From Nitrospirota bacterium (GTDB taxonomy: Bacteria; Nitrospirota; Thermodesulfovibrionia; Thermodesulfovibrionales; UBA6898), in contig SCQH01000042.1 of NCBI GenBank assembly GCA_004321925.1, forward strand, positions 1 to 64,000: a DNA stretch of 64,000 bases. The letters are read 5' to 3'. The notes beneath the pieces were generated by a model that was given only the letters and a program-made list of their open reading frames with translations, had not been told where the DNA came from and ran no database searches. The position numbers and the translations under genes were made by a program. The stretch's first letter is position 1. Every line of letters begins with the position of its first letter. Below are positions 1 through 8,693 of this stretch, piece by piece.

Positions 1-13
1 GCTCTTCCGATCT
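1..13. other. Residual Illumina adapter at contig edge
   Basis: The first 13 bases, GCTCTTCCGATCT, are identical to the 3' end of the standard Illumina paired-end adapter. The reading frame of the neighbouring DUF948 gene runs cleanly up to base 14. These bases are therefore best read as untrimmed library sequence and not as genome. Confidence 0.93.
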
Positions 14-373
14 CAGATTTGTTACCAGATATCCGACTGCCGCTGAAATGCCGGTCCTCAGGCTGATCAGTCTTACCGCAGCCGATGAGCCGGCGAAGTT
101 CACCATCGCGTTGACCGCGCTGATCGTATGGCCGACGTCATTGACGGCCTGTGAGAACTGCCTGACATTCGTCGTGACCGCATCGACGTTCTCCGTAATG
201 CTGTTCATGGTCCTGAGGTTCTTCTGAAGTTCCTCAAGGGTCGGGTTCAGGCGCTTTTCAACGGTCTCCCGGAGAGCCATGATCGTGCGCCTGAGCTCCA
301 GCAGCAGGGGCACCAGGAAGGCTGCAACAGCTCCCAGCGAGACAGCAATAATGATCGACCAGATATTATCCAT
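14..373 (-). CDS. DUF948-family membrane-anchored protein, 3' truncated
   Basis: This reverse-strand gene starts with ATG at 373 behind a strong AGGAGG site and is cut off by the contig edge after 120 codons. The N-terminus MDNIWSIIIAVSLGAVAAFL is a single membrane segment. It is followed by a long amphipathic helix rich in heptad-like hydrophobic positions, ending in a second hydrophobic stretch. This matches the DUF948 family, small membrane-anchored coiled-coil proteins of unknown function that are often encoded next to YtxH proteins. Here the YtxH gene lies about 28 kb away, so that link is not kept in this window. The C-terminus is missing. The gene is divergent from ribD. Confidence 0.75.
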
Positions 374-490
374 GGGTCCTCCTGAAAAAATTATATCATA
401 ATAACCGTCAAATCAGAAGCGAATGTCGGTCTCTAAATTGTAGTGTTCCGCGTGGGATAAGTAAAGAATTTTATGGTATCCTTAAAAAGC

Positions 491-1573
491 ATGTCAGATG
501 AGATCTTCATCAGGAGGACCCTGTCCCTCGCCAAAAGGGCTCAGGGCAGGACCAGTCCCAACCCTATGGTCGGGGCGGTCCTCGTCAAGAACGGCAGGAC
601 CATCGCCGAGGGGTATCACAAAAAGGCAGGCACACCCCATGCAGAGGCCGTCGCCCTGGAAAGGGCCGGGGAGAAGGCCCGCGGGGCAACGCTCTACGTC
701 AACCTCGAACCCTGCTGCCACACGGACAAAAGAACACCTCCCTGCACCGGAAGGATCATCGCCTCAGGCGTCCGGAGGGTCGTCGTCGCCATGACAGACC
801 CCAACCCGAAGGTCTCGGGGAAGGGGACCGCTGAACTGCGGCGGGCCGGGATCACGGTCGTTTCAGGGATAGAAGAGGACAGGGCACGGACGCTCAATGA
901 ACACTATATTAAATACATATCGACCGGCAGTCCGTTCGTCATCCTGAAGACCGCCATGACCCTTGATGGGAAGATAGCCACGCCGGAGGGCGAATCACAA
1001 TGGATAACCGGGGAAAAGGCGCGGGCAGAGGTCCAGAGGCTGCGCGGCAGCGTCGATGCCATCATGACGGCGATCGGGACCGTCAGAATGGACAACCCCC
1101 GCCTGACCTGCAGGATACGGGGACGCAGGAGTCCTGTGCGCATCATCATCGACCCCCGTCTTGAGACCGGTCCGGACGCACAGGTGCTTTCCTGTCCGCC
1201 GGATACGGTCGTGGTCACCAGGAAAAGCGGGCCGGCCGGAAAAAAACTTCTGCTGCGGCAGCGGGGGATCGACCTGCTCGAGCATCAGCAGGACAGGGTC
1301 GACCTGGCCTGGCTTATGAAGACGCTCGGCTCCCGGGGCATCACCTCGGTCCTGGTCGAGGGGGGCGCCTCCCTGAACTCCTCCTGTCTTGAAAGCGGCA
1401 TCGTGGACAGGGTCATGTTCTTTATTGCCCCCAAAATGATAGGCGGCAGGGATTCGGTGCCTGTTGTCGGCGGAAGATCATACAGACGCCTTGCTGAGGC
1501 TCATCGCGTTGTCGGCACAAAGATCAGGAGGCTCGGAGAGGACTTCCTGATAGAAGGGCTCATTGAAAAGTAA
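491..1573 (+). CDS. ribD: Riboflavin biosynthesis deaminase/reductase RibD
   Basis: This is a bifunctional cytosolic enzyme of riboflavin synthesis that deaminates the pyrimidine intermediate and then reduces its ribosyl side chain. The N-terminal cytidine-deaminase-like domain carries PHAEAVALE and EPCCHTDKRTPPC, which supply the zinc ligands and the catalytic Glu. The loop between the cysteines is one residue longer than in many homologues. The C-terminal reductase domain carries KTAMTLDGKIAT and VEGGASLN. About 360 aa is the usual length. I prefer the ATG at 491 (MSDEIFIRR) because family members begin there, although an ATG at 473 is in frame. Neither has a clear ribosome site. No other rib genes are nearby, so this is an isolated locus. 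Confidence 0.93.
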   Translation: MSDEIFIRRTLSLAKRAQGRTSPNPMVGAVLVKNGRTIAEGYHKKAGTPHAEAVALERAGEKARGATLYVNLEPCCHTDKRTPPCTGRIIASGVRRVVVAMTDPNPKVSGKGTAELRRAGITVVSGIEEDRARTLNEHYIKYISTGSPFVILKTAMTLDGKIATPEGESQWITGEKARAEVQRLRGSVDAIMTAIGTVRMDNPRLTCRIRGRRSPVRIIIDPRLETGPDAQVLSCPPDTVVVTRKSGPAGKKLLLRQRGIDLLEHQQDRVDLAWLMKTLGSRGITSVLVEGGASLNSSCLESGIVDRVMFFIAPKMIGGRDSVPVVGGRSYRRLAEAHRVVGTKIRRLGEDFLIEGLIEK

Positions 1574-1630
1574 AGCATTGAAATCCGTAATGAGAGGTGT
1601 TAAGATTTTTAATGCAAGGAGGAAGTACCC

Positions 1631-1993
1631 ATGACAGATGAAAAAAAATTTTCGCGCTGGATGCTGAAGGACAGCGACCTGAAGGACCTCGATACGGTCA
1701 AGGCACGGGACCTGATCATCAAATGTTTTTTTGAGGCCCAGAAAGAGACCTTTGCCAGGGCCAAGAAGGACATCGGGGGCTCTGTACAGGAAGCCGATAT
1801 CATGGCCAACGTGCTTACCATGGTCAAAATGGTCTTCAGGGACACCGGCGGCGATTTTGAGAAACCGGACAAAAAGAGCATCATGGCGGCGATCGAGTCG
1901 CTTGCCAGAAAGGCGTCTGCCTGGGGCACCCCGCCTGACATCATCGACTTTCATAAATCCCAGATCATGAGGATCATCTCGATCCTGACATAG
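1631..1993 (+). CDS. Uncharacterised 120-aa cytosolic protein
   Basis: I do not recognise this family. The ATG follows AAGGAGGAAGTACCC, an excellent ribosome site. The protein is soluble and mostly helical by composition, with many Lys, Asp and Met residues, and has no signal peptide, membrane segment or cysteines. Its stop lies five bases before the start of the next gene, so the two are probably translated from one message. A small partner or regulatory role alongside the downstream TPR protein is possible but unsupported. Confidence 0.8.
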   Translation: MTDEKKFSRWMLKDSDLKDLDTVKARDLIIKCFFEAQKETFARAKKDIGGSVQEADIMANVLTMVKMVFRDTGGDFEKPDKKSIMAAIESLARKASAWGTPPDIIDFHKSQIMRIISILT

Positions 1994-1998
1994 ACCGT

Positions 1999-2745
1999 AT
2001 GGCGCAGAAGAACAGCATAAAGATAATCTCGAAACGTCCGCCTGAGTTCAACAGCGAGCTGGTTGTGGACAAGGTGAACTATCATGTCCAGACAGAAGAC
2101 CTCGGGCTCAGGACCTGCAGGATCGCCACCCGGGTCTATCTGAAGGGGGAGGTCGTCTTCTCGCGCGATTCCGACTACTCACACCTCACCAAGCTGAAGA
2201 GCTTCAGGGAGCGGCTGGTCCAGCTCATGGAGAACCAGCATAAGAACACCGCTGATTTCTTCATCAGGGAACAGACCGGCAAGCAGAAGCAGAAATCAGA
2301 CTACTTTGAAGAGGTGCAGAGGCTGCTCAAGAAGGGCAACGGCAAATCAGCCATTGATCTCCTTGAAGAGGCCCTCCAGAAGTTCCCGCTTGACCCTTTT
2401 CTGCTCTCCTATTTTGGCTGTCTAACCGCGATAGTCAGGAACAGGCCGAAGGAAGGCATTGACATCTGCATTGATGCGCTCAGAAAGCTTGATCAGACCA
2501 TGCCCTTTGGCAGCGAGTTCTTCTATCCGGTCTTTTATCTGAATCTCGGCAGGGCTTATATAAAGAGCGGCAACAAGCAGGAAGCGATAAATGCCCTGCA
2601 TCAGGGGCTGATCAACGACCCGGACAATAAAGATATCTTGTGGGAGTTGAAGAAGCTCGGCACCAGAAAGAAGCCCCCGCTGCCTTTCCTTGACAGAAGC
2701 AACCCGATCAACAAATACATCGGGCTGCTCATATCAAAAAAATAG
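1999..2745 (+). CDS. TPR-containing protein of unknown function
   Basis: This 248-aa cytosolic protein has three parts. Residues 1-90 form a compact domain containing FNSELVVDKVNYHVQTEDLG, beta-rich by eye. Residues 100-225 hold TPR-like helices (AIDLLEEALQKFPLDPFLL and FYPVFYLNLGRAYIKSGNKQ). The basic C-terminal tail ends in a PLPFLDRSNPINKYIG motif that looks conserved. TPRs usually bind partner proteins, and nothing catalytic is visible. It sits five bases after the preceding gene and converges on purC, whose stop is only 13 bases away. The function remains unknown. Confidence 0.8.
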   Translation: MAQKNSIKIISKRPPEFNSELVVDKVNYHVQTEDLGLRTCRIATRVYLKGEVVFSRDSDYSHLTKLKSFRERLVQLMENQHKNTADFFIREQTGKQKQKSDYFEEVQRLLKKGNGKSAIDLLEEALQKFPLDPFLLSYFGCLTAIVRNRPKEGIDICIDALRKLDQTMPFGSEFFYPVFYLNLGRAYIKSGNKQEAINALHQGLINDPDNKDILWELKKLGTRKKPPLPFLDRSNPINKYIGLLISKK

Positions 2746-2758
2746 GCCCCGGACCGCG

Positions 2759-3658
2759 TTAGGCGGGCAGAGGCATTGCGTCCCCCGTAATGATCCTGTA
2801 TATCTCCTTGTACCGTTCCAGGGCCTTTTCTACGACAGGGTCCGGCAGGACCGGTCCCGGATAGGTCTGGTCCCAGTCGAGGGTAAGCAGGTAGTCCCGG
2901 ATGATCTGCTTGTCATAACTGTCCTGGGCCCTGCCCGGCTCGTAGGTCTTCTTTGACCAGAAGCGGGAGGAGTCGGGGGTAAGGACCTCGTCGATGAGGA
3001 TGAGGTCGTTCCCGAACATCCCGAACTCGAACTTCGTGTCCGCAATGATGATCCCCTTCTTTTCGGCCAGCTCCCGCGCCTTGGCGTATATCTTCAGGCT
3101 GGAGTCCCTGAGGCTTTCGGCCAGGGCGTCCCCGACGATCGACCGCATGCCGTCAAAGCTTATGTTGATGTCATGCCCCTCCTCAGCCTTTGTGCTGGGG
3201 GTGAATATCGGCTCACCCAGGCGTGCGGATTCAACCAGCCCCCCGGCGAGCTTTATGCCGCAGACCGAGCCGCTCTTCTGATACTCCTTCCAGCCGGACC
3301 CGGAGAGATATCCCCTCACGATGCATTCCACCGGCATCGGCCGCGCCTTTTTGACCAGCATGCTCCTGCCTTTGAGGAGTTGCGCATAAGGCCGCAGGAC
3401 AGCCGGGTAATCGCTCACCTGGGTCGCCACAATATGGTTCGGCATTATGTCCTGCATCTGGCGGAACCAGTACAGGGATATCTGCGTGAGGATCTCCCCC
3501 TTCCCCGCTATCCCGTTGGGAAGCACCACATCAAAGGCAGAGACCCTGTCGGTCGCAATGATCAGGAGATGTTCTCCGACCTCATAGACATCCCTCACCT
3601 TGCCCCGCCGCACCAGCTTTATCCCCTGCAGATCTGTTTCCGTTATAGCCTGGGTCAT
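2759..3658 (-). CDS. purC: SAICAR synthase PurC
   Basis: This is phosphoribosylaminoimidazole-succinocarboxamide synthase, the purine-pathway step that joins aspartate to CAIR using ATP. The N-terminus shows the family hallmarks RRGKVRDVYEVGE and DRVSAFDVVLPNGIAGKG. Other conserved segments are PMPVECIVRGYLSGSGWKEY and IIIADTKFEFG. I place the start at the ATG at 3658 (MTQAITETD) because AGGAGG lies directly upstream. The 14 extra in-frame residues before it have no such site. The resulting 299 aa fits the longer PurC class. No other purine genes are adjacent. Confidence 0.95.
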   Translation of the reverse strand: MTQAITETDLQGIKLVRRGKVRDVYEVGEHLLIIATDRVSAFDVVLPNGIAGKGEILTQISLYWFRQMQDIMPNHIVATQVSDYPAVLRPYAQLLKGRSMLVKKARPMPVECIVRGYLSGSGWKEYQKSGSVCGIKLAGGLVESARLGEPIFTPSTKAEEGHDINISFDGMRSIVGDALAESLRDSSLKIYAKARELAEKKGIIIADTKFEFGMFGNDLILIDEVLTPDSSRFWSKKTYEPGRAQDSYDKQIIRDYLLTLDWDQTYPGPVLPDPVVEKALERYKEIYRIITGDAMPLPA

Positions 3659-3932
3659 TATTCCTCCTGAGCAATTCATTTTACGGGCATCACTGCTCAA
3701 GCGCTGATCAGTGATGCTCGTAAAAGTGTAAAGGTCGGACCAGAAAATTTCAAGGCTTCTTGGAACACCGTGTATGAAGTACGTTACCCAGACGGTCAGT
3801 CGAAAATATTTTTGACCCGGGGGGGATAGACGATGGACCGGTTACATGCTACGATGTCTTTATCCGGGTCATAAAACACCCGGCTGAGCAGGTGCCGCAG
3901 GCGGATACTACAGAAAACCCGGGGGAGGGTTG

Positions 3933-6900
3933 ATGGATAAACAGGGATATGTTCAAAGTTCGATCGAGAGGTTGTTCGCGACGTGGCTGCGCCTGACCAC
4001 CGTGATCGGCGCGATCGTTTTCCCGCTCTTCTCCTTTCTGGATTCTATTTTCTTTTATGAGCATTTTGCATTGTTCCTCGGTTACCGCATCGCCATCGCA
4101 GCATTTCTGCTCCTGATCGCGTTCCTGGCCGGGAAAACAACGAACAGGATGGCCCTCCAGTCCCTTGCCCTTGCTGCGGTCATCGCCTCGGCCGTCACTC
4201 TCGAGGTCATGATCCTGCATACCGGCGGACATGCATCCCCCCATGTTATGGGCATGATCCTGCTGGCCGTGACGATACTCGCCTTTGTGCCGGCAGACCT
4301 TCCCTTTCACTCGGCGTCGGCCGGGACCATTTACGGAATCTACCTGATCCCCATATACGCAACAGAGCAGCTTGATGACCTGCGCACTTTTTTCATCATG
4401 AATTTCTTCATCTGTTCCATCATCCTGACGGTCATGGCCCATCGCTACCTGGCCATGAAGGGTATCCGCAAACAGCTCGAAAACGAATACGATCTGATCG
4501 CCGTCGGAGACCGGCTGAATGAGAACAGCATGAACCTGCGTGCTATCCTCAACAATCTGCCCTTTCTGGCGTGGCTCAAGGACAAAGAAGGACGCTTTCT
4601 CTCCGTGAACAGGCCGTTTGCGGATGCCTGCGGTCTGCCGGCACCTGAAGCTGTCGCCGGCAAGACCGACCTTGATGTGTGGCCTGCGCACCTTGCCGAA
4701 GTATACCGGTCCGACGATACCCGCGTGATGGAGAGTAAACAGAAGATGGCCGTTGAAGAATTAGTTACCGTCCAGGGCGTGCTGAGATGGTTCGAGACCT
4801 TCAAGTCCCCTGTGTTCAGTATAAACGGTAATGTTGTCGGGACAACAGGCTTCGCGCGCGACATCACCGAACACAAACTGACAGAAGAAGCGCTCAACGA
4901 CTACCGGGGCCGCCTTGAGGAAATGGTCGAACAAAGGACTACGGATCTCAAGATCACCATAGAAGCGCTGGAGAGCGAGATAGCGCAGAGGATAGATGCT
5001 CAGGAGGCACTGGGGAGGAACAGACTGCTTCTGCAGGGCGTGTTCAACAGCATTCAGGACGGTATCATTCTGCTTGATCCCGACCTGAACATCATCATGA
5101 ACAATCCCGCTGCGGAAAGAATGTTCAACAGCAGACTGCCCCTCGGATACAAGACGATGAAGTGCTTCGAGCTCTTCAGGAATAGTTCGAACACCTGTGA
5201 AGACTGTCCGGCGGTCAGGGCCATGGAAACAAAGGTCTCACAGTCAGAGATCATCTCCTATACAACCGATACAGCTCAGGAAAGATGGCTGGAAATTTTC
5301 TCGTTCCCTTTTCTCGGCCAGGATGGTGAACTCAGAGGGGTTATTCAGCACCTCCGGGATATTACCGAACGCAAGCAGGCTGAGGAGACATTGAAAGAGA
5401 GCGAAGAGAGATTTAAAACACTGCTGGAAGACGCCCCGATAGCCATCTCGATCATCGACAGAGACGATACGATCAGCTATTTCAATCGCAAGCATGCCGA
5501 GATCATGGGCTACGATCAGCAGGATATCCCGACCCTGGAACATTGGTGGTCTCAGGCATATCCGGATGAAACAGACAGGGCCAGGATCAAGTCGGCCTGG
5601 CCCGATCTCTGCAGGAGGGTTTTTCAGGGAGAGAAGGTCCCGCGCGTGGACCGGTGGATTGTCTGCAAGGACGGCACGATCAAGGAGCTGGAACTGAACT
5701 TCCGGGCTGCAGCGGGCAAGATCATCGTTGCTTTTAATGACATCACCGAACGCAAGCGGGCGGAAGAAAAACTTCGGCGGAGCGAGCTTCACTATCGGAC
5801 CCTTTTTGAAAAAGCTTCCGAGGGCATAATATTTCTTAACGAAGCCGGCACAATGGTCGCCGTGAATGAGTCCTTTGCCCGCATGCACGGTTACCGTTGT
5901 GATGAACTGATCGGCGTTCAGCTGCATGAGCTTGAGGCGCAAAAATCTTTCGGACGAGACCCGGTGATTTTCCACCTGCTCCAGGCCGGTGAGTCGCTGC
6001 GGTTTGAAGTGGAGCACTATCACGCTGCCGGTCATTCGTTCCCGCTTGAAGTGGCGGCCAGCCTGATCCGGCTCAGCAACGAAAATCTGTTTGTAGCCTT
6101 CCACCATGACATTTCAGACAGGAGGAAGTCCGAGACCGCACTCAGGGAGAGCGAGGAGCGCTACAAAAGACTCCTGGGCTCGGTCACGGATTATATCTAC
6201 ACCGTTACGGTCGAGGACGGACAGGCCGTTGCCACCAGCCATGGGGAAGGCTGTCATGCCGTGACCGGCTATTCGTCGGCACAGTTCCAGGCTGACCCCG
6301 GCCTCTGGTACCGCATGATCCATGAGGCCGACCGCGGGCAGGTCCTCGAAAATGCCAGGAGGATCATTGCAGGAATGAGGACTGAGCCCCTTGAGCACCG
6401 GATCATCCATAGCAGCGGTTCAATTCGCTGGGTGCTGAGCACCCTTGTGCCGCTCTTCGGCAAGCACGGGCAGCTGATCGAGTATGACGGCCTGATCTCG
6501 AACATAACCGAGCGGAAGATGCTCGAAGAACAGCTCAACGCTGCCTGGGAAACGGAGGCACTGAACCTGAAGCTCTTCTTCAGGCTGCTGATAGAGACGC
6601 AGGAAAAAGAACGCTGGTCGATAGCCCGCGAACTTCATGACGAGATAGGCCAGTCCCTGACGGGCCTTAAACTATCGGTCGAAAGCATTGCCGGCTCTCT
6701 GCCGTCAGATCAGGCTGACGATATGAAGGCAATTGAAGTCTCCCTGGGCGAAATGCTTGACGTCGTGCGCACCATGTCCCTCAACCTCCGCCCGGTCATG
6801 CTCGAGGACTTCGGACTGGTCAGCAGCCTGCAATGGTATTTCGACCGCTATGAATCCCAGACAGGCATTGCGGTGACCTTCAGGCAGACCGCGGCAGACA

Positions 6901-7229
6901 GGCGCTTTGGCCAGCAGAAGGAGATCGCACTCTACCGGATAACACAGGAGGCCCTGGCCAACGTGGCACGCCACGCCGGGGTGAAGAGCGTCCTTGTCGA
7001 ACTCACCGGCGGGCAGGACCTGATAAGCCTCAGGATCCAGGATACCGGCCGGGGATTTGACACCATGAGGGCGTCCTCATCGTTCTCTTCCGGTTTGTCG
7101 ATCATGAGGGAGCGCACCTTGATAGAGAACGGCAAATTCACCCTCAGTTCCTCTCCTGAAAGAGGGACCGAGATCATTGCCGCGATCCCGCTTGATAACG
7201 GCGAGGTCGGACAACAGGCCGCGCCATGA
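3933..7229 (+). CDS. Membrane sensor histidine kinase with five PAS domains (NarX/LiaS type)
   Basis: This 1098-aa sensor kinase starts at ATG 3933 after a GGGGGAGGG ribosome site. Residues 15-180 hold about six membrane helices that form an integral-membrane input domain. A coiled coil follows, then five PAS domains at roughly 200-315, 365-485, 490-615, 620-735 and 745-880, several joined by the usual DITERK-like linkers. The transmitter is HisKA_3 type: ARELHDEIGQSL carries the phosphoacceptor His at about residue 902. The ATPase domain has EALANVARHAG (N box) and QDTGRGFD (G1). The gene overlaps the LuxR-type regulator by four bases, which marks a cognate pair. The ligand cannot be read from sequence. 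The PAS array suggests redox, haem/flavin or small-molecule sensing. Confidence 0.93.
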   Translation: MDKQGYVQSSIERLFATWLRLTTVIGAIVFPLFSFLDSIFFYEHFALFLGYRIAIAAFLLLIAFLAGKTTNRMALQSLALAAVIASAVTLEVMILHTGGHASPHVMGMILLAVTILAFVPADLPFHSASAGTIYGIYLIPIYATEQLDDLRTFFIMNFFICSIILTVMAHRYLAMKGIRKQLENEYDLIAVGDRLNENSMNLRAILNNLPFLAWLKDKEGRFLSVNRPFADACGLPAPEAVAGKTDLDVWPAHLAEVYRSDDTRVMESKQKMAVEELVTVQGVLRWFETFKSPVFSINGNVVGTTGFARDITEHKLTEEALNDYRGRLEEMVEQRTTDLKITIEALESEIAQRIDAQEALGRNRLLLQGVFNSIQDGIILLDPDLNIIMNNPAAERMFNSRLPLGYKTMKCFELFRNSSNTCEDCPAVRAMETKVSQSEIISYTTDTAQERWLEIFSFPFLGQDGELRGVIQHLRDITERKQAEETLKESEERFKTLLEDAPIAISIIDRDDTISYFNRKHAEIMGYDQQDIPTLEHWWSQAYPDETDRARIKSAWPDLCRRVFQGEKVPRVDRWIVCKDGTIKELELNFRAAAGKIIVAFNDITERKRAEEKLRRSELHYRTLFEKASEGIIFLNEAGTMVAVNESFARMHGYRCDELIGVQLHELEAQKSFGRDPVIFHLLQAGESLRFEVEHYHAAGHSFPLEVAASLIRLSNENLFVAFHHDISDRRKSETALRESEERYKRLLGSVTDYIYTVTVEDGQAVATSHGEGCHAVTGYSSAQFQADPGLWYRMIHEADRGQVLENARRIIAGMRTEPLEHRIIHSSGSIRWVLSTLVPLFGKHGQLIEYDGLISNITERKMLEEQLNAAWETEALNLKLFFRLLIETQEKERWSIARELHDEIGQSLTGLKLSVESIAGSLPSDQADDMKAIEVSLGEMLDVVRTMSLNLRPVMLEDFGLVSSLQWYFDRYESQTGIAVTFRQTAADRRFGQQKEIALYRITQEALANVARHAGVKSVLVELTGGQDLISLRIQDTGRGFDTMRASSSFSSGLSIMRERTLIENGKFTLSSSPERGTEIIAAIPLDNGEVGQQAAP

Positions 7230-7867
7230 TAAAGATATTCCTTACTGACGACCATGAGATGCTGAGGCAGGGGTTGCGCTCCCTGTTCGAGAGGGAGGCG
7301 GACATCTCGGTGGCGGGCGAGGCAGGCAGCGGAGCTGAGACACTGGCGAAGCTGGCGGCAGTGAAGCCCGACCTGCTCCTCCTGGACCTCATGCTGCCGG
7401 ATATGAGCGGCATGGAGGTGCTCGAAAAGGCAAGGCAGGCCTTCCCGGGACTGCGCATTATCATCCTCTCGATGTATGACAACAAGGTCCACCTGCTGGA
7501 GGCCCTGCAGCGGGGAGCTGACGGGTATATCATAAAGGGCAGCTCGGGGGTCACGCTGCTGCAGGGGATCCGGACCGTGATGTCCGGCCGACGCTATGTA
7601 TGCCCGCCGCTCACCGACTATCTCCTGGAGGACATGGCGGTAAAGCATTCGAAGAACCAACCAGCCGGCTCAGTCAAACTCACCTTTCGTGAAGAGCAGG
7701 TGCTCTACCATACGGCGGAAGGCCTCACCAGTTCCGACATAGCCTCAAGGCTGGGGATCAGCGCACGCACGGTCGAGGCCCACCGGAACAATCTCATGAG
7801 AAAACTAGGCATCCATAACAAGGCGGAGCTGATACGCTACGCCCTGGAGCATAAAACACAAAAATAA
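7226..7867 (+). CDS. LuxR/NarL-family response regulator
   Basis: This 213-aa transcription regulator is the partner of the upstream kinase, with which it shares an ATGA overlap. The receiver domain (1-120) has the acidic pair DDH at 8-10, the phospho-Asp at D54 (LLLDLMLP), the conserved Ser/Thr in IILSMYD and the Lys in YIIKGSS. The C-terminal HTH (about 150-205) shows LTFREEQVLYHTAEGLTSSD followed by LGISARTVEAHRNNLMRKLG, the GerE/LuxR signature. Candidate operators are the twin motifs at 8001-8020 and 8609-8628, before the STAS and cheX genes. It may therefore switch on the chemosensory operon. Confidence 0.94.
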   Translation: MIKIFLTDDHEMLRQGLRSLFEREADISVAGEAGSGAETLAKLAAVKPDLLLLDLMLPDMSGMEVLEKARQAFPGLRIIILSMYDNKVHLLEALQRGADGYIIKGSSGVTLLQGIRTVMSGRRYVCPPLTDYLLEDMAVKHSKNQPAGSVKLTFREEQVLYHTAEGLTSSDIASRLGISARTVEAHRNNLMRKLGIHNKAELIRYALEHKTQK

Positions 7868-8000
7868 CCGCAGGACCTTTAACGGAACCGGGCGGTCAGC
7901 AGGTCGGGCTTCCCCCGCAACAGCAGCCACCTCTTCGCAGCAAATCGCCGGTCTCCGGAATTTAAGCTGTCCTGCGTCAACCGGGTACGATTACGCATCG

Positions 8001-8047
8001 TCTACGCAACATTACGGATAGCAACGAAAAGAAATGCCCTGTAGACT
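8001..8047 (+). promoter_or_regulatory. Candidate operator plus -10 box before STAS gene
   Basis: TCTACGCAACATTACGGATA (8001-8020) is followed after 21 bases by TAGACT (8042-8047), a weak -10-like box. The 20-mer matches a second copy at 8609-8628 at 18 positions, and that copy also has a TAnACT hexamer at exactly the same distance. The spacing puts the motif over the -35 region, as expected for an activator site. The nearby LuxR-type regulator is the obvious candidate protein. Confidence 0.5.
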
Positions 8048-8105
8048 GAAAGTGGAGTATCGCAGCGGGGATAAGATAATCGTTTTCATAGCAGAGGGGG
8101 ATCCA

Positions 8106-8552
8106 ATGTCAGATTTGATATTTGAACAGACCGGGGGTATAGGCCTGCTCCATTTGTCCGGCGAGTGGGGCTCGGAGGGTGTTGAAAAACTGCGTCAGGG
8201 ATTTATGGTCTCCTTCAGGAGCGCCGATCATGTCGTCGTGGATCTCAGGGATGTGACCGGCCTCGATGCAGGCTGCTTCAGACTGTTCTGCTCCGCATAC
8301 CGGGTATTCACCAGCAGCAGCAAACGGCTTTTACTGATCGGCCTCAGCCCGCAGATCTTTGGTGCACATGATGCTGCGGACCGGCCGGAGCAGGGCTCGC
8401 ACTGTGACGCGCTCTGCCTCAATGGCTGCCTGTGGGGCTGGAGCCCTAAAGAGATTGCGGAAGATCCGGGCGAAAGGCATTACGACGCCGGCCCTCGCAC
8501 GAACATCCTGCATACCCCGTGGGTGAACACATCATGGCGCCCTCAACAGTGA
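8106..8552 (+). CDS. STAS-domain protein (anti-sigma-antagonist-like)
   Basis: This is a small cytosolic STAS protein at the head of the chemosensory block. The ATG at 8106 follows AGAGGGGGATCC, which fixes the start; the 24 in-frame residues before it look non-coding. Residues 1-90 follow the STAS pattern, with the VVVDLRDVTGLDAGCFRLFC segment holding the loop where other family members have the phosphorylatable Ser/Thr. At this place the protein reads GLDAGC, so no clear Ser is present. The Cys-rich HCDALCLNGCLW segment is typical of STAS proteins found with chemotaxis genes. About 35 residues follow it, beyond the usual end, and look unstructured. It may link the pathway to a partner-switching module. 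Confidence 0.75.
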   Translation: MSDLIFEQTGGIGLLHLSGEWGSEGVEKLRQGFMVSFRSADHVVVDLRDVTGLDAGCFRLFCSAYRVFTSSSKRLLLIGLSPQIFGAHDAADRPEQGSHCDALCLNGCLWGWSPKEIAEDPGERHYDAGPRTNILHTPWVNTSWRPQQ

Positions 8553-8608
8553 CCTCTCTTTCAGGACGTATTGGTCCTGCCGTGCTCCCTATGCAAACCT
8601 GCGGAGGT

Positions 8609-8655
8609 TCTACGCAAGATTACGGATTGTATTGCCTCCGCTGCTGCCTTACACT
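8609..8655 (+). promoter_or_regulatory. Candidate operator plus -10 box before cheX
   Basis: TCTACGCAAGATTACGGATT (8609-8628) repeats the motif found before the STAS gene. It is followed after 21 bases by TACACT (8650-8655), and the cheX ATG is at 8694. The same element, hexamer and spacing before two consecutive genes is unlikely to be chance and suggests that cheX and the downstream che genes have their own regulated promoter. Confidence 0.5.
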
Positions 8656-8693
8656 GGGAAACAAGAGCATCAGATTCAGAAAGGGGGATTGAG

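Noticed and set aside
473-490. Upstream ATG of ribD as the start
   Set aside because: The family starts at MSDE; six extra residues have no support, although the ribosome sites are equally weak.
7868-8000. Possible c-di-GMP riboswitch before the STAS gene
   Set aside because: Some GC-rich stems exist, but the conserved GEMM core and tetraloop receptor pattern could not be matched.
8358-8552. Frameshift in the STAS gene
   Set aside because: The HCDALCLNGCLW segment is in the expected frame, so the extra C-terminal residues look like an extension and not a frame error.
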